A stretch of 64,000 nucleotides of DNA from an uncultured Lachnospiraceae bacterium (lineage in GTDB: Bacteria; Bacillota; Clostridia; Lachnospirales; Lachnospiraceae). The notes below the pieces were generated by a model. The model was not told where the DNA came from, did not search any database, and saw only the letters and a list, made by a program, of their open reading frames with translations. Position 1 is the first letter of the stretch. Every line of letters begins with the position of its first letter. Of this stretch, positions 36,973-46,338 are shown piece after piece. Made by a program: the position numbers and the translations under genes. The DNA lies in NCBI GenBank assembly GCA_949743325.1, contig CATJTQ010000089.1:62001-126000 (forward strand), read 5' to 3'.

Positions 36973-37818
36973 ATGAAAAAACTTATAGATATGCATGTGC
37001 ACTCAACCTTCTCCGATGGAACAAATACACCAAAAGAATTAGTTGAAATTGCGAAAAGAAAAGGGCTTGCTGCTTTCGCATTAACAGACCACGACACTGT
37101 TGACGGACTTGCCGAAGTAATATGCGCTGCAAAAAAACATCATATTTTACTAATTCCCGGCGTAGAGCTCTCAACCGGATATAAAAATATCGAACAGGAT
37201 GTTCATATTTTAGGGTATAATATAGATTATAATTCCCATGTTTTTACAACACACTTAAAAAATTTTCAGCAGGAAAGAATTGACAGAAATATTAAAATGT
37301 TGAAAAAAATGTCTGACGACGGTTTTGATATAAGCTATGATAGTGTTATATCAGCCTACCCTGATGCGGTTATAACAAGAGCCCACTTTGCAAGATTCCT
37401 TATGGACAAAGGATATGTCTCTTCTATTCGTGAAGGCTTTACAAAATACTTGTCAAAAGAATCTAAATATTATGTAACAAGAGAACTTATCTCACCAAAG
37501 CAGGCCGTAGAAATTATTAAAGAATCAGGCGGAAAAGCAGTTTTAGCACACCCTCTTCTGTATGGTCTTGACGAAAAAGATTTAAATTCACTTATATCAC
37601 AGCTATGCAGTTCAGGCTTAGACGGAATTGAAGCAATTTATTCTCTTCACAGTAAAGAGGATGAAATATATGTAAGAAACCTTGCAAAAACTTTTTCTTT
37701 AGAAATATCAGGCGGCTCAGATTATCATGGAGACAACAAGCCTGATATAGAATTAGGCTCAGGAAAAGGAAATCTAGAAATTCCTATTAACCTTTTAGAA
37801 AAACTGGAAATAATCTAA
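36973..37818 (+). CDS. PHP-domain phosphoesterase (RNase AM/YciV-like)
   Basis: 281 residues, one PHP domain. Metal-ligand motifs are all visible: MHVHSTFSDG, LTDHDTVDGL, PGVELS, RAHFARF, LAHPLLY and GGSDYHG. Relatives hydrolyse 3',5'-bisphosphonucleotides or trim RNA 5' ends; a plain trinucleotide nuclease role is also possible. Stands alone on the plus strand, ending 4 bp from the convergent pheA. Confidence 0.9.
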   Translation: MKKLIDMHVHSTFSDGTNTPKELVEIAKRKGLAAFALTDHDTVDGLAEVICAAKKHHILLIPGVELSTGYKNIEQDVHILGYNIDYNSHVFTTHLKNFQQERIDRNIKMLKKMSDDGFDISYDSVISAYPDAVITRAHFARFLMDKGYVSSIREGFTKYLSKESKYYVTRELISPKQAVEIIKESGGKAVLAHPLLYGLDEKDLNSLISQLCSSGLDGIEAIYSLHSKEDEIYVRNLAKTFSLEISGGSDYHGDNKPDIELGSGKGNLEIPINLLEKLEII

Positions 37819-37822
37819 AAAT

Positions 37823-38962
37823 TTAATAATTCCCAAGTAATTTAAAACTGCTTGCCTCTTGTTCAATCGCATACAAAGCATTTTTAACTTTTAAGTCATC
37901 AAGACTGCCCTCAAAATCAACAAAAAAATTGTAAGCCCACTTTTGATTTTTAATAGGACGAGATTCAATTTTAGTCATATTAAGATGGTTATAAACAAAG
38001 TCTCCCAATGTGTTATATAATGAACCGCTCTTATTTGGAAGGGTAAAACAAATACTAATTTTGTTTGCAGATTTCTCATAAATTTTCTTTTTGGATACTA
38101 CTATAAATCTTGTAGAATTGACATCCGTATCTGTAATTCCTTCCTGCAAAACTTTTAAACCATAAACTTTCGCCGCATATTTACTTGCAACTGCAGCCTG
38201 TGAAACATCATTATCATCGAGGACTTTCTTTGCTGCCCCGGCAGTATTTTTTACCGAAATCTGCTGCCAATCTCTGTTAGAATTTAAGAATGACTGTGAC
38301 TGCATAAGAGCCTGAGGATGCGAATAAATTTTCTTGATATCAGATAAACTGCTTGCCTCCAGTCCAAGAAGCGCATGACTGATTTTAAGTTCTACTTCAC
38401 CGACTATATAATTATCATACTCTATAAGTAAATCATTTATATCACTAACACTTCCTGCTGTTGAATTCTCTATTGGAAACACACCATAATCAGCCTTTTT
38501 ATTTTTGACATCCTCCATCGCATCGCGCCACAATTCCACATTGTAAGAGTCCACTTCTTCTCCAAAATACTGCCACATAGCAGCCTGACTGTAAGCGCCC
38601 TCCACGCCCTGATATACTACCTTTATATTGTCTCTAGGAATCTCATCTACTTTCTCAAATCCATACATATCTTCAGATTTATTTTGTGCTCCTATACATC
38701 CATACTGAAGTCTGCGGCTCATTGCCATAATCTGTGAAAACAAATCTCTATTGCACTGTCTCATAAAATCATTTTCTGCCAAAGCCTCAACGGCACACAA
38801 TTTATGTTCTTCCCTTTCTTTATCCAGAACCTGTTTTCCTACAGATATTTTATACTCTGCAACCTTCTTGCACAACTCCATTCTTTTTTCAAGATCAGCA
38901 GCAATATTACTATCTATTTCATCCAACTGACCGCGTATCTCTCCTAAATCTAAATTAGCCAT
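37823..38962 (-). CDS. pheA: Bifunctional chorismate mutase / prephenate dehydratase
   Basis: Makes phenylpyruvate for phenylalanine. 379 residues: an AroQ-type chorismate mutase (1-90; LDEIDSNIAADLEKRMELCKKVAEYK, in pieces LDEIDSNI and KVAEYK), prephenate dehydratase (about 112-290; YQGVEGAYSQAA, FPIENSTAGSVSD, STRFIVV) and a C-terminal ACT domain (ICFTLPNKSGSLYNTL; IESRPIKNQKWAYNFFVD) for phenylalanine feedback. GGGAGGC before the ATG; promoter at 38995-39023. Confidence 0.95.
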   Translation of the reverse strand: MANLDLGEIRGQLDEIDSNIAADLEKRMELCKKVAEYKISVGKQVLDKEREEHKLCAVEALAENDFMRQCNRDLFSQIMAMSRRLQYGCIGAQNKSEDMYGFEKVDEIPRDNIKVVYQGVEGAYSQAAMWQYFGEEVDSYNVELWRDAMEDVKNKKADYGVFPIENSTAGSVSDINDLLIEYDNYIVGEVELKISHALLGLEASSLSDIKKIYSHPQALMQSQSFLNSNRDWQQISVKNTAGAAKKVLDDNDVSQAAVASKYAAKVYGLKVLQEGITDTDVNSTRFIVVSKKKIYEKSANKISICFTLPNKSGSLYNTLGDFVYNHLNMTKIESRPIKNQKWAYNFFVDFEGSLDDLKVKNALYAIEQEASSFKLLGNY

Positions 38963-38994
38963 TTTATCCTGCCTCCCATTAAAATAATATTATT

Positions 38995-39023
38995 ATAATA
39001 TAACAAATCATCTGTCGGTGCAA
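38995..39023 (-). promoter_or_regulatory. Promoter of pheA
   Basis: TTGCAC and TATTAT with 17-bp spacing on the minus strand, about 33 bp before the start codon. No T-box leader fits in this short distance. Confidence 0.6.
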
Positions 39024-39085
39024 CAAAAAATATACCAAAGTAACAATCGGATAATTTATTAAAATAAAGTTATTTACAATAAATA

Positions 39086-39114
39086 TTGCATACAGCAATT
39101 AAAACGATTATAAT
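39086..39114 (+). promoter_or_regulatory. Promoter of the DUF5050 gene
   Basis: TTGCAT and a perfect TATAAT with 17-bp spacing, 35 bp before the ATG. Confidence 0.65.
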
Positions 39115-39149
39115 GTTAAAAAGGAGTATTTAACAAAGGAGGCTTTACT

Positions 39150-40220
39150 ATGGCAAAGAAAAAATCTGTAATGTCAAAAATAGTTCCCATAATAGCACTG
39201 GTTTTAATTATTGCTGTTATAGGCACAACTGCAGGTTACTTTTCTTATAAAAACAGAATCATTTACAACATTTCTCCAGGAGCAAACGGAAACACTTCAG
39301 GCAACCTGCAGAACAAAGGTCTTTTCTGTGAACTGGACGGCAAAGTATATTTCAGCAACCCTTATGATCGCGGAAAACTATATTGTATGGACTCAGATGG
39401 AAAAAATATAAAGAAATTAAACGACGAATCCGTATATAGTATAAACGCCTGCGGAAAATATCTTTATTATTCAAAAAACAATCTTACCAGCTCAAATTCT
39501 ACAGCCGCTTTTAGAGGCACACTGTTCTCAGCTATAAGATCAGACTTAGATGGTAAGCACGTTGTAACATTATGTGAAGATTATTCCGCAACTCTTGTAC
39601 TTGTCGGAAACAAAGTATATTTCCAGAGATACACTAATAATGATCAAAAACAAACAAATGGTGCTCTCTACAATGTTGGTATTGATAAAAAAGATTTATC
39701 AGTGGCGATAAAATCTGATATAAATCCTGCCTGTGTAAATGGAGCTTATATATTCTATACTGGCGTTGAAAAAGACCACAATATATACAGACTAAACACC
39801 GCTACAAATTCTTCTTCATTATATTACGAAGGTAATTGCTACAAATGTATTGTAGATGATAACGAGCTGTATTTTATTGATGCAGAAGACAATTACAAAT
39901 TAAAAAAGACAGGCGCCTCATCTACACGCTCAGTTGAAACTGTCTTAAATGAGCGCATCTCTACATACAATATAGATAGCAATTACATATATTTCCAAAT
40001 TGATGATCAGGAAAATGGTATGCTCTGCCGTATAAAGAAAGACGGCGGATCTGAATATGAAATAATTGCTAAAGGTAATTATGATAATATAAATGTCACA
40101 TCCAAATATATTTACTTCCACAACATAAAAAACGAATCAGAAATTTATCGTGCCCCTACTAACGGACCTGTAATTGCTCAAAAATTATCAGAAGTACTAA
40201 AATTTCCGGAAATAGACTAA
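39150..40220 (+). CDS. Membrane-anchored DUF5050-type beta-propeller protein
   Basis: 356 residues. One N-terminal membrane anchor (about 10-32, after KKKSVMSKI), then repeated strands of the form 'xLYYxDxxxxxxLyrIxxDGxxxKxL' (for example LYCMDSDGKNIKKL, YIYFQIDD, LCRIKKDGGS), the pattern of DUF5050/TolB-like propellers facing outside. Function unknown. AAAGGAGG site, own promoter and own terminator: a single-gene unit. Confidence 0.8.
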   Translation: MAKKKSVMSKIVPIIALVLIIAVIGTTAGYFSYKNRIIYNISPGANGNTSGNLQNKGLFCELDGKVYFSNPYDRGKLYCMDSDGKNIKKLNDESVYSINACGKYLYYSKNNLTSSNSTAAFRGTLFSAIRSDLDGKHVVTLCEDYSATLVLVGNKVYFQRYTNNDQKQTNGALYNVGIDKKDLSVAIKSDINPACVNGAYIFYTGVEKDHNIYRLNTATNSSSLYYEGNCYKCIVDDNELYFIDAEDNYKLKKTGASSTRSVETVLNERISTYNIDSNYIYFQIDDQENGMLCRIKKDGGSEYEIIAKGNYDNINVTSKYIYFHNIKNESEIYRAPTNGPVIAQKLSEVLKFPEID

Positions 40221-40324
40221 AATTTCCTTTTATTTTTCCAAGCTTCTAGTCAAACTTGACACTATATTTGTTCTTAATGTTACTAAACAAATTCTTACAA
40301 ATTCATATACTTATCTTATTAACT

Positions 40325-40368
40325 AAAAAAACTGAGTGTATCATTATTAACCGATGCACTCAGTTTTT
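40325..40368. terminator. Bidirectional terminator between DUF5050 gene and folBK
   Basis: A 12-bp stem with one G-T pair (40331-40342 with 40353-40364) is flanked by six As on the left and five Ts on the right, so it can stop transcription from both convergent genes. Confidence 0.85.
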
Positions 40369-40372
40369 CTTA

Positions 40373-41191
40373 TTATCTATCTCTTAATTCATCAAGCATC
40401 ATGGACACAGTTTTATGAAGTACCGGATGACACATATTAGGGACAATCTGATTTAATGGTATGAGAACAAAATCTCTATTCTGCATATCCCTGTGCGGAA
40501 CAGTAAGCTCTTTGCTGTCTATTATCTCATCATCATAGAAAAGTATATCTAAATCCAGTGTTCTAGGACCCCACTTTCCCTCTCTGACACGATTTACAGA
40601 ATGCTCTATTTTCTGAAGAAATTCAAGAAGCTCTCTCGGCGTTAGAAGCGTTCGAATCTTCATACACCCATTGATAAAATCTGGCTGGTCTATTACTCCA
40701 TACGGTTTTGTCTCAATAAATTTAGACACTGAAACTAAACTGCAGTCTTTAGAATTTTCTATCGCCTCCACACCATGTCTTAAATATGCCTCCCGATCTC
40801 CCATATTAGAGCCAAGACCAATAACTGCATCATGCCATCCTCTGGAAATTGAAACTCCTACAGTTGACAGAGGAAGTCCTACCGGAGCCCAGGGCTTATA
40901 TATTTCCAAATCCAACTTCTGTATTGCCGGTATTGTATACAACAGCTCCTTTGCAAGTTTCTCCGCAGCTGTCTCAATAAGCTTATATGTATGATCAGTC
41001 AAAAAGCGCGTAATCCTAAAACAAACTTTACCATAATCTATAGTCTCACCTAAATCATCATCCTTTGCTGCTTTTTTAACATCTAAATACATATTACATG
41101 AAACAAGAAATTTTTGCCCCAACTCTCTCTCTTCTTTTAAAACGCCATGATTAGCATATACCTCTAATTCCTTTATAATTATTTTATCCAT
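40373..41191 (-). CDS. folKB: FolB-FolK fusion: dihydroneopterin aldolase / HPPK
   Basis: 272 residues, two folate enzymes in one chain. Residues 1-118 are dihydroneopterin aldolase (IIKELEVYANHGVLKEERELGQKF; EIYKPWAP), and 120-272 are 6-hydroxymethyl-dihydropterin pyrophosphokinase (AVIGLGSNMGDREAYL; WGPRTLDLDILFYDDE; VPHRDMQNRDFVL). They act in consecutive steps before dihydropteroate synthase, encoded 37 bp upstream. Last gene of the folate cluster. Confidence 0.95.
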   Translation of the reverse strand: MDKIIIKELEVYANHGVLKEERELGQKFLVSCNMYLDVKKAAKDDDLGETIDYGKVCFRITRFLTDHTYKLIETAAEKLAKELLYTIPAIQKLDLEIYKPWAPVGLPLSTVGVSISRGWHDAVIGLGSNMGDREAYLRHGVEAIENSKDCSLVSVSKFIETKPYGVIDQPDFINGCMKIRTLLTPRELLEFLQKIEHSVNRVREGKWGPRTLDLDILFYDDEIIDSKELTVPHRDMQNRDFVLIPLNQIVPNMCHPVLHKTVSMMLDELRDR

Positions 41192-41228
41192 ATCTGTTAC
41201 TCCTTTATAAAAAAATATAGGTAATTAC

Positions 41229-42053
41229 TTACATTATATTAAATACACTGCTGTTAATAATTGATTCTGTCATAGATATTGCCCTCTTATTTTCTATAAT
41301 ATCATGAACTCTGACAAATGAATAATGTTTCATTGCAGCCATAACTGTTGTTACAATAGTCCCTTCCACCCTTTCATTAACTGGAAGATTTAAAGTATTT
41401 CCTATAACAGACTTTCTAGATGCGGCGAGAAGCATAGGATATCCAAACTGATGAAAATCTTCCAGGTAATGTAAAACCTGTAAATTCTGCTCATAAGTTT
41501 TTGCAAAACCTATTCCTGGATCTAATATTATTTTATCTCCCGATATACCAGCCTCTAAAGCAAGACGAGTTGTCTCTTCCAAATCCAGAAACACTTCTCT
41601 TAAAAAATCTGAATATTTTGTATTTACTCGATTATGTACAAGGCAGCATGCAAGGCCTGATTTAGCAATTACTTTTGCCATCTTTGGATCTTTTTTAAGA
41701 CCCCATATATCATTTATCATGTCAACGCCTGCATCAATTGCAGCCTCTGCCACCTGACTCTTATATGTATCAATTGAAATCGGAACATCATAATTTGATT
41801 TTATCATAGAAACAAATGGCAGAATCCTATCTATTTCCTCTTGAACACTTATCATAGTATAACCTGGACGTGTTGATTCTCCGCCTATATCAATTACATC
41901 TACCCCTTCTTCAATCATTTTCTCAACCTGTACTTTAGCACTGTCAAGATTATTATATTTACCCCCATCAGAAAATGAATCTGGCGTAACATTTAATATT
42001 CCCATCACATAAGTATTATTTCTCAAATCAAACTCTCTGCTGCCAATCTTCAT
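41229..42053 (-). CDS. folP: Dihydropteroate synthase
   Basis: 274-residue TIM barrel that joins pABA to the pterin; target of sulfonamides. MGILNVTPDSFSDGGKYN, DIGGESTRPGY, LDPGIGFAKT and LAASRKSVIGN are all present, so it is intact. GGAGG before the ATG. Confidence 0.96.
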   Translation of the reverse strand: MKIGSREFDLRNNTYVMGILNVTPDSFSDGGKYNNLDSAKVQVEKMIEEGVDVIDIGGESTRPGYTMISVQEEIDRILPFVSMIKSNYDVPISIDTYKSQVAEAAIDAGVDMINDIWGLKKDPKMAKVIAKSGLACCLVHNRVNTKYSDFLREVFLDLEETTRLALEAGISGDKIILDPGIGFAKTYEQNLQVLHYLEDFHQFGYPMLLAASRKSVIGNTLNLPVNERVEGTIVTTVMAAMKHYSFVRVHDIIENKRAISMTESIINSSVFNIM

Positions 42054-42069
42054 ATTGTCCTCCCAATAC

Positions 42070-42579
42070 TTAAATTATTACTGTATTATTTTTATCTATT
42101 TCTTCCCATTTACACTCTTCTCTAACTTGGCACATAAAACAGCATCGTGAAAGTTTATCTGCTTTATACAATACCGAAGCTAAACTGTAATTATTGCAGT
42201 CCCTGCATTTCACATCCTTGTGAAATAAAACTGCACTTACTATTTTTTCAATCTCTGATTCTGAGTATCCGCAATCATTTAATATTTCTGCTGCTGTTTT
42301 AGCGCCCGCCTCTTCATGCGGTACACCAAACTCATACTCATCAGCCCTTCCAAGATCATGCACAAGAGCTGCAGCATACATATATTCATCTGCAATATTA
42401 TGTATATTAACATTCCTGTCAACATTATATTGCGCCAAAATAATACTTCCAATTCTTGCCACATCCAATAAATGTTGTATTCCGTGTTTACAGAACTTTC
42501 TGTCCTGCTCAAAATAATTAATAATTTCCAACTTACTTAAAAATAATGAATGCCTCAATATTTTATCTACTCTTTCCAT
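42070..42579 (-). CDS. HD-domain hydrolase of the folate operon
   Basis: 169 residues from the ATG at 42579 (AGGAT upstream; the ATG at 42603 is the alternative). HD motifs: FCKHGIQH, ALVHDLGRADEYEFG, and HKDVK. The C-terminus has a cysteine cluster (CRDC, then CCFMC and EEC), which may hold zinc. HD proteins of this kind sit in folate operons of many Clostridia and may remove phosphate from a pterin precursor, but that role is inferred from location. Confidence 0.8.
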   Translation of the reverse strand: MERVDKILRHSLFLSKLEIINYFEQDRKFCKHGIQHLLDVARIGSIILAQYNVDRNVNIHNIADEYMYAAALVHDLGRADEYEFGVPHEEAGAKTAAEILNDCGYSESEIEKIVSAVLFHKDVKCRDCNNYSLASVLYKADKLSRCCFMCQVREECKWEEIDKNNTVII

Positions 42580-42727
42580 ATTCACTATCCTAAAACAATT
42601 CATCCCACCACAAAATTTTTAACCGCAATATTGTTTTACCATACTGCAGTACACTGTTAAATCTACATACTTTACACCAAATACTCGTACAAACAGATAT
42701 TTATAATATTTATCGTCAGATTAAACT

Positions 42728-44044
42728 CTATTTGTTATATTTTTGATTCACTGCATCCTCAAATTCTGCCAAAAACGAAAATGATCCAAATGCTAACAGC
42801 AAGTCTTTTCTTCCAAGATGCTCAAATGCAATATCTACTGCATTTACAACCGAATCAGTACTATATGCTGTTATTCCATATTTATTGGCAATATCCTTTA
42901 AAACATTGCCATCTAGCTGCCTGTTAGTAACTTTTGTATTTATAGTTATCAATGTTGCAGCATGAACTGCAACTGTGCTTATTACTTTATCATAATCTTT
43001 ATCTGAAAGCATACCAGCAACCATAATTATATTCTTTATATTATAATCTTGTTTGTACTCTACAACGTTATCTGCAAGTACAGAAGCTGCCCCCTCATTA
43101 TGGGCACCATCTATAATAATATCAGGGGCAGTATGTATAACTGTAAATCTGCCCTTCCACTCTACAGACTTAAAGCCCTCATTTATCGATGCAGCACTAA
43201 GATTAAAACCACAATATTTTAATATTTTAAGTACTTCTAATGCAACTGCAGCATTTCCTATCTGACATTTGCCACGAAGTGTAATCTCAAACATATCGTT
43301 TCTATTATAAATAAATTTCTGTAAAAAGTCACTATATTTTTTTATATTTTTTCCATTGTCAATAATTATATAATCTTGTGGATAAATTATTTCACAGTCA
43401 CACTTCTCTGCTTTTGCTTGCAGTACATTTTGAACTTCTGGTTTCTGTTTTGCACTCACAACAAAAGATCCCTTTTTTATTATACCAGATTTATGTATAG
43501 CTATCTCCTCTAAAGTATCCCCTAAAATATTTACATGATCTATGCTTATCGGCATAATTACAGAGCATATTGGCGCTTTAATTATATTTGTTGCATCTAA
43601 ATCCCCTCCAAGCCCAACTTCCAACAATACAATATCGCATTTTTTCATCTCAAAATATAAAAATGCAACAGCAGTTTCAATCTCAAATGCTGTTGGAGCC
43701 CTCATGCCATCTGATGTCATTTCCTCTGCTATAATTAAAATTTTATTTACCAACTCAGCATATTCTTGTTCAGATATATTTGCTAAATTAGTGCTTATAG
43801 TTTCCCTTCTTGAAAATACTGCCGGAGAAGTAAATCTGCCCACAAGATAGCCAGATTTACTCAATGCTCCTGACAGAAGGGCTATTACAGAGCCCTTGCC
43901 GTTAGTTCCTGTAACATGAATAAATTTCAAACTATCCTGCGGGCTTCCAAGTCTCCTCATTAGCTCACACATACATTCTAAACCATAAATGCTGCCTTTT
44001 TTTTCCATTTTGCTTATTATATGTTCAGCCTTACTATAATTCAC
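42728..44044 (-). CDS. folC: Folylpolyglutamate / dihydrofolate synthase
   Basis: 438 residues of the Mur-ligase type: P-loop HVTGTNGKGSVIALL, LLEVGLGGDLDATNI, and the C-terminal VAGMLSDKDYDKV. Adds glutamates to folates. There is no ATG start: the frame opens with TTG at 44050 or GTG at 44044; GTG gives the typical MNYxxA N-terminus. The upstream U32 gene stops at 44047, so translation is probably coupled. Confidence 0.93.
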   Translation of the reverse strand: MNYSKAEHIISKMEKKGSIYGLECMCELMRRLGSPQDSLKFIHVTGTNGKGSVIALLSGALSKSGYLVGRFTSPAVFSRRETISTNLANISEQEYAELVNKILIIAEEMTSDGMRAPTAFEIETAVAFLYFEMKKCDIVLLEVGLGGDLDATNIIKAPICSVIMPISIDHVNILGDTLEEIAIHKSGIIKKGSFVVSAKQKPEVQNVLQAKAEKCDCEIIYPQDYIIIDNGKNIKKYSDFLQKFIYNRNDMFEITLRGKCQIGNAAVALEVLKILKYCGFNLSAASINEGFKSVEWKGRFTVIHTAPDIIIDGAHNEGAASVLADNVVEYKQDYNIKNIIMVAGMLSDKDYDKVISTVAVHAATLITINTKVTNRQLDGNVLKDIANKYGITAYSTDSVVNAVDIAFEHLGRKDLLLAFGSFSFLAEFEDAVNQKYNK

Positions 44045-44046
44045 TA

Positions 44047-45276
44047 TCAATCATCTTCTTTTCGTCTCAATATATCATAATTATCAGGTTTTTCACTTAA
44101 TAATACCCTTAATTTCTGCTGTGGATGAGGCGCACAATCCATAGTCTCACCATCTTCATTCAGTATTTTAACAACAACAGCCTTAACATTTCTTCCATCA
44201 GGTTTCATAATTTCCAGAGCTTCACCAACAGAAAATTTATTCCTTTGTTCTAACGCAAAGCTCATATCATCTCTTACATCAGAGACTATACCTAGATATG
44301 TGTATTCTTTAATATAAGTATTATTATCATAAATCTGTGCATCATCTGATGGTTTTCCATAAAAGAAACCTGTTGTAAACTGTCTGTAAGTACATTTTGA
44401 TATTTCTTCCAAATACCAATTCATATTTTTCTTATATTTTTCAGGTTCCTCTAAATAATCATCAATCGCCTTTCTGTATGTTCTGGCAACTGTAGCTACA
44501 TATAATGCAGTTTTCATTCTTCCCTCAATTTTAAAACTGTCAATACCAGCCTTAACCAAATCAGGAATATGTTCTATCATACACAAATCTTTTGAATTAA
44601 ATATATATGTTCCTCTGTCATTTTCAAACACTGGATAATATTCCCCTGGTCGTTTCTCCTCAACAACTGAATACTTCCAACGGCACGGATGAGTGCAGGC
44701 ACCGTGATTGGCATCCCTACCAGTAAAAAAATTGCTCAAAAGACATCTACCTGAATAAGATATACACATAGCCCCATGTACAAATGTCTCAATTTCCAAA
44801 TCTTCAGGGATCTTCTCTCTTATCTCTTTTATCTCCTTTAAAGATAATTCCCTGGCAGAAACTACTCTCTTTGCTCCCAAAGAATGCCAAAATTTATATG
44901 TCATATAATTTGTATTATTAGCTTGAGTACTTATATGAAGCTCCATGTCCGGCAAAATATCTTTGGCAATTGTAAAAACACCAGGATCAGAAATAATTAA
45001 TGCATCAGGATTAATAGATTTAAGTTCCATAAAATAATTTCTGACGCCTTCCAAATCATAATTATGCGCTAAAATATTAGCTGTAACATACACTTTTACA
45101 TTATGGCTATGTGCAAATCTAATTCCTTCCGCCATATCCTGAATTGAAAAATTTTTTGCTTTTGCACGAAGTCCGAACGCCTCTCCGCCAACATACACTG
45201 CATCAGCGCCAAAAATTACAGCTGTCTTAAGTACCTCCAGACAGCTTGCGGGAATAAGTAATTCTATTTCTCTCAT
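44047..45276 (-). CDS. U32-family protein, TrhP-like tRNA hydroxylation factor
   Basis: 409 residues. Peptidase U32 signature around residues 165-185 (ETFVHGAMCISYSGRCLLSN) and further conserved cysteines (ACTHPCRW). Members of this subfamily (TrhP/YrrN/YrrO) take part in making 5-hydroxyuridine at tRNA position 34, with RlhA as the rRNA-acting relative. The methyltransferase that acts on that product, TrmR, is encoded 13 bp upstream, which supports a tRNA role. Start ATG with AGGAG. Confidence 0.88.
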   Translation of the reverse strand: MREIELLIPASCLEVLKTAVIFGADAVYVGGEAFGLRAKAKNFSIQDMAEGIRFAHSHNVKVYVTANILAHNYDLEGVRNYFMELKSINPDALIISDPGVFTIAKDILPDMELHISTQANNTNYMTYKFWHSLGAKRVVSARELSLKEIKEIREKIPEDLEIETFVHGAMCISYSGRCLLSNFFTGRDANHGACTHPCRWKYSVVEEKRPGEYYPVFENDRGTYIFNSKDLCMIEHIPDLVKAGIDSFKIEGRMKTALYVATVARTYRKAIDDYLEEPEKYKKNMNWYLEEISKCTYRQFTTGFFYGKPSDDAQIYDNNTYIKEYTYLGIVSDVRDDMSFALEQRNKFSVGEALEIMKPDGRNVKAVVVKILNEDGETMDCAPHPQQKLRVLLSEKPDNYDILRRKEDD

Positions 45277-45289
45277 ATAATAACTCCTC

Positions 45290-45928
45290 TTATTTTTTTA
45301 CGCTTAGGGTAACTCCGTCAGCGACAGGGAGAACTGTAGTAACTATATCTTCTCTATGATTTAATTCATAAAGATATTCTCTCATCCTGCTATGAATTGT
45401 ACGATTCCTTCTAGTGACTGCAAAGCGCGACTCAACAATTTCTCCGTCTTGAAGCACATTATCAGATACTAATAACCCGCCTTTAGAAAGAAGCCTTAAC
45501 ACTTGAGGAAGAAAATTTACATACTGCCCCTTAGCCGCATCCATAAAAATAAAGTCATAAGCGGTCTGCAGCTCTTTCATAATATCAAATGCATCTCCCT
45601 CAAGTAATGTTATTTTATCTGATTTTCCAAACTTGACAAAATTTTCTTTAGCAACAGGAATCCGCTTTTCATATTTTTCTATTGTTGTAATCTGTGCACC
45701 TGGACAATGTTCACTCATAAACAGCGCTGAAAAACCTATTGCTGTACCAATTTCAAGAATATTGCTCGGTCTGTTCATAGTAAGCAAAAAAGCAAGTAAA
45801 CTTTGCATTTCCTTTCGTATAATAGGAACATTATTTTCATGTGAATAATGTTCTAACTGCTGCAAGGCTTCGGAGGGTTCACCAAAAAGCGAACGAATGT
45901 ATGTAAGCATTCTCTCATCAACAATCAT
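45290..45928 (-). CDS. trmR: tRNA 5-hydroxyuridine methyltransferase TrmR (O-methyltransferase)
   Basis: 212-residue SAM-dependent class I methyltransferase: ILEIGTAIGFSALFM (motif I), EGDAFDIM, FIFMDAAKGQY and LVSDNVLQDGE. YrrM/TrmR makes 5-methoxyuridine at the wobble position. It overlaps the mltG-like gene by 4 bp (ATGA) and precedes the U32 gene, as yrrL-yrrM-yrrN do in Bacillus. A general catechol O-methyltransferase-like role is the less likely alternative. Confidence 0.88.
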   Translation of the reverse strand: MIVDERMLTYIRSLFGEPSEALQQLEHYSHENNVPIIRKEMQSLLAFLLTMNRPSNILEIGTAIGFSALFMSEHCPGAQITTIEKYEKRIPVAKENFVKFGKSDKITLLEGDAFDIMKELQTAYDFIFMDAAKGQYVNFLPQVLRLLSKGGLLVSDNVLQDGEIVESRFAVTRRNRTIHSRMREYLYELNHREDIVTTVLPVADGVTLSVKK

Positions 45929-46320
45929 TTCACCTTTTCTCCATCTTTCTCACTCGACTGTGAATCAATAGCATTGAAAATCGCTTTTGAATTCATATCA
46001 GTTGTCAAATCATAACTTCCCGGCGCAATCTTTCTGCCCGATTCATAACAGAATGACTGAACAAAAAACACATAAGCATTATCAATCATTCCCCTTCTCT
46101 CAAGCATTTTTCCAATATCCAACACTGAATCACCTTCTGCGATAGTAATAGTTATGGCTCTTGCATCATCCTCACTTGTCATAGATTCATCCATAAAGAC
46201 AGCATATCCGAAAGCATATGCCTTTGTAGCTTCTTTTATTATAAATATAACTACTACCACCATAACTATCAAGGTAATGGCTTTTTTTAATATATTAACA
46301 GTAGCATTTCCCTGTTTCAT
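45925..46320 (-). CDS. MltG/YceG-related short protein lacking the catalytic domain
   Basis: 131 residues: N-terminal membrane helix (about 10-30) and then only the LysM-like part of the endolytic transglycosylase MltG (ITIAEGDSVLDIGKMLERRGMIDNAYVF in the first half; GSYDLTTDMN later). The catalytic YceG domain with its essential glutamate is absent. The frame is intact, has overlaps with its neighbours and lies exactly where mltG (yrrL) is found in Bacillus, so it is a shortened gene rather than an obvious pseudogene. Possible role: septal peptidoglycan binding or regulation. Confidence 0.75.
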   Translation of the reverse strand: MKQGNATVNILKKAITLIVMVVVVIFIIKEATKAYAFGYAVFMDESMTSEDDARAITITIAEGDSVLDIGKMLERRGMIDNAYVFFVQSFCYESGRKIAPGSYDLTTDMNSKAIFNAIDSQSSEKDGEKVK

Positions 46321-46338
46321 CACGCTGCCCCCTGACTG

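Noticed and set aside
45925..46320. Calling the MltG-like gene a pseudogene
   Set aside because: The frame is intact, coupled to both neighbours, and ends cleanly; loss of the catalytic domain alone is not proof of decay.
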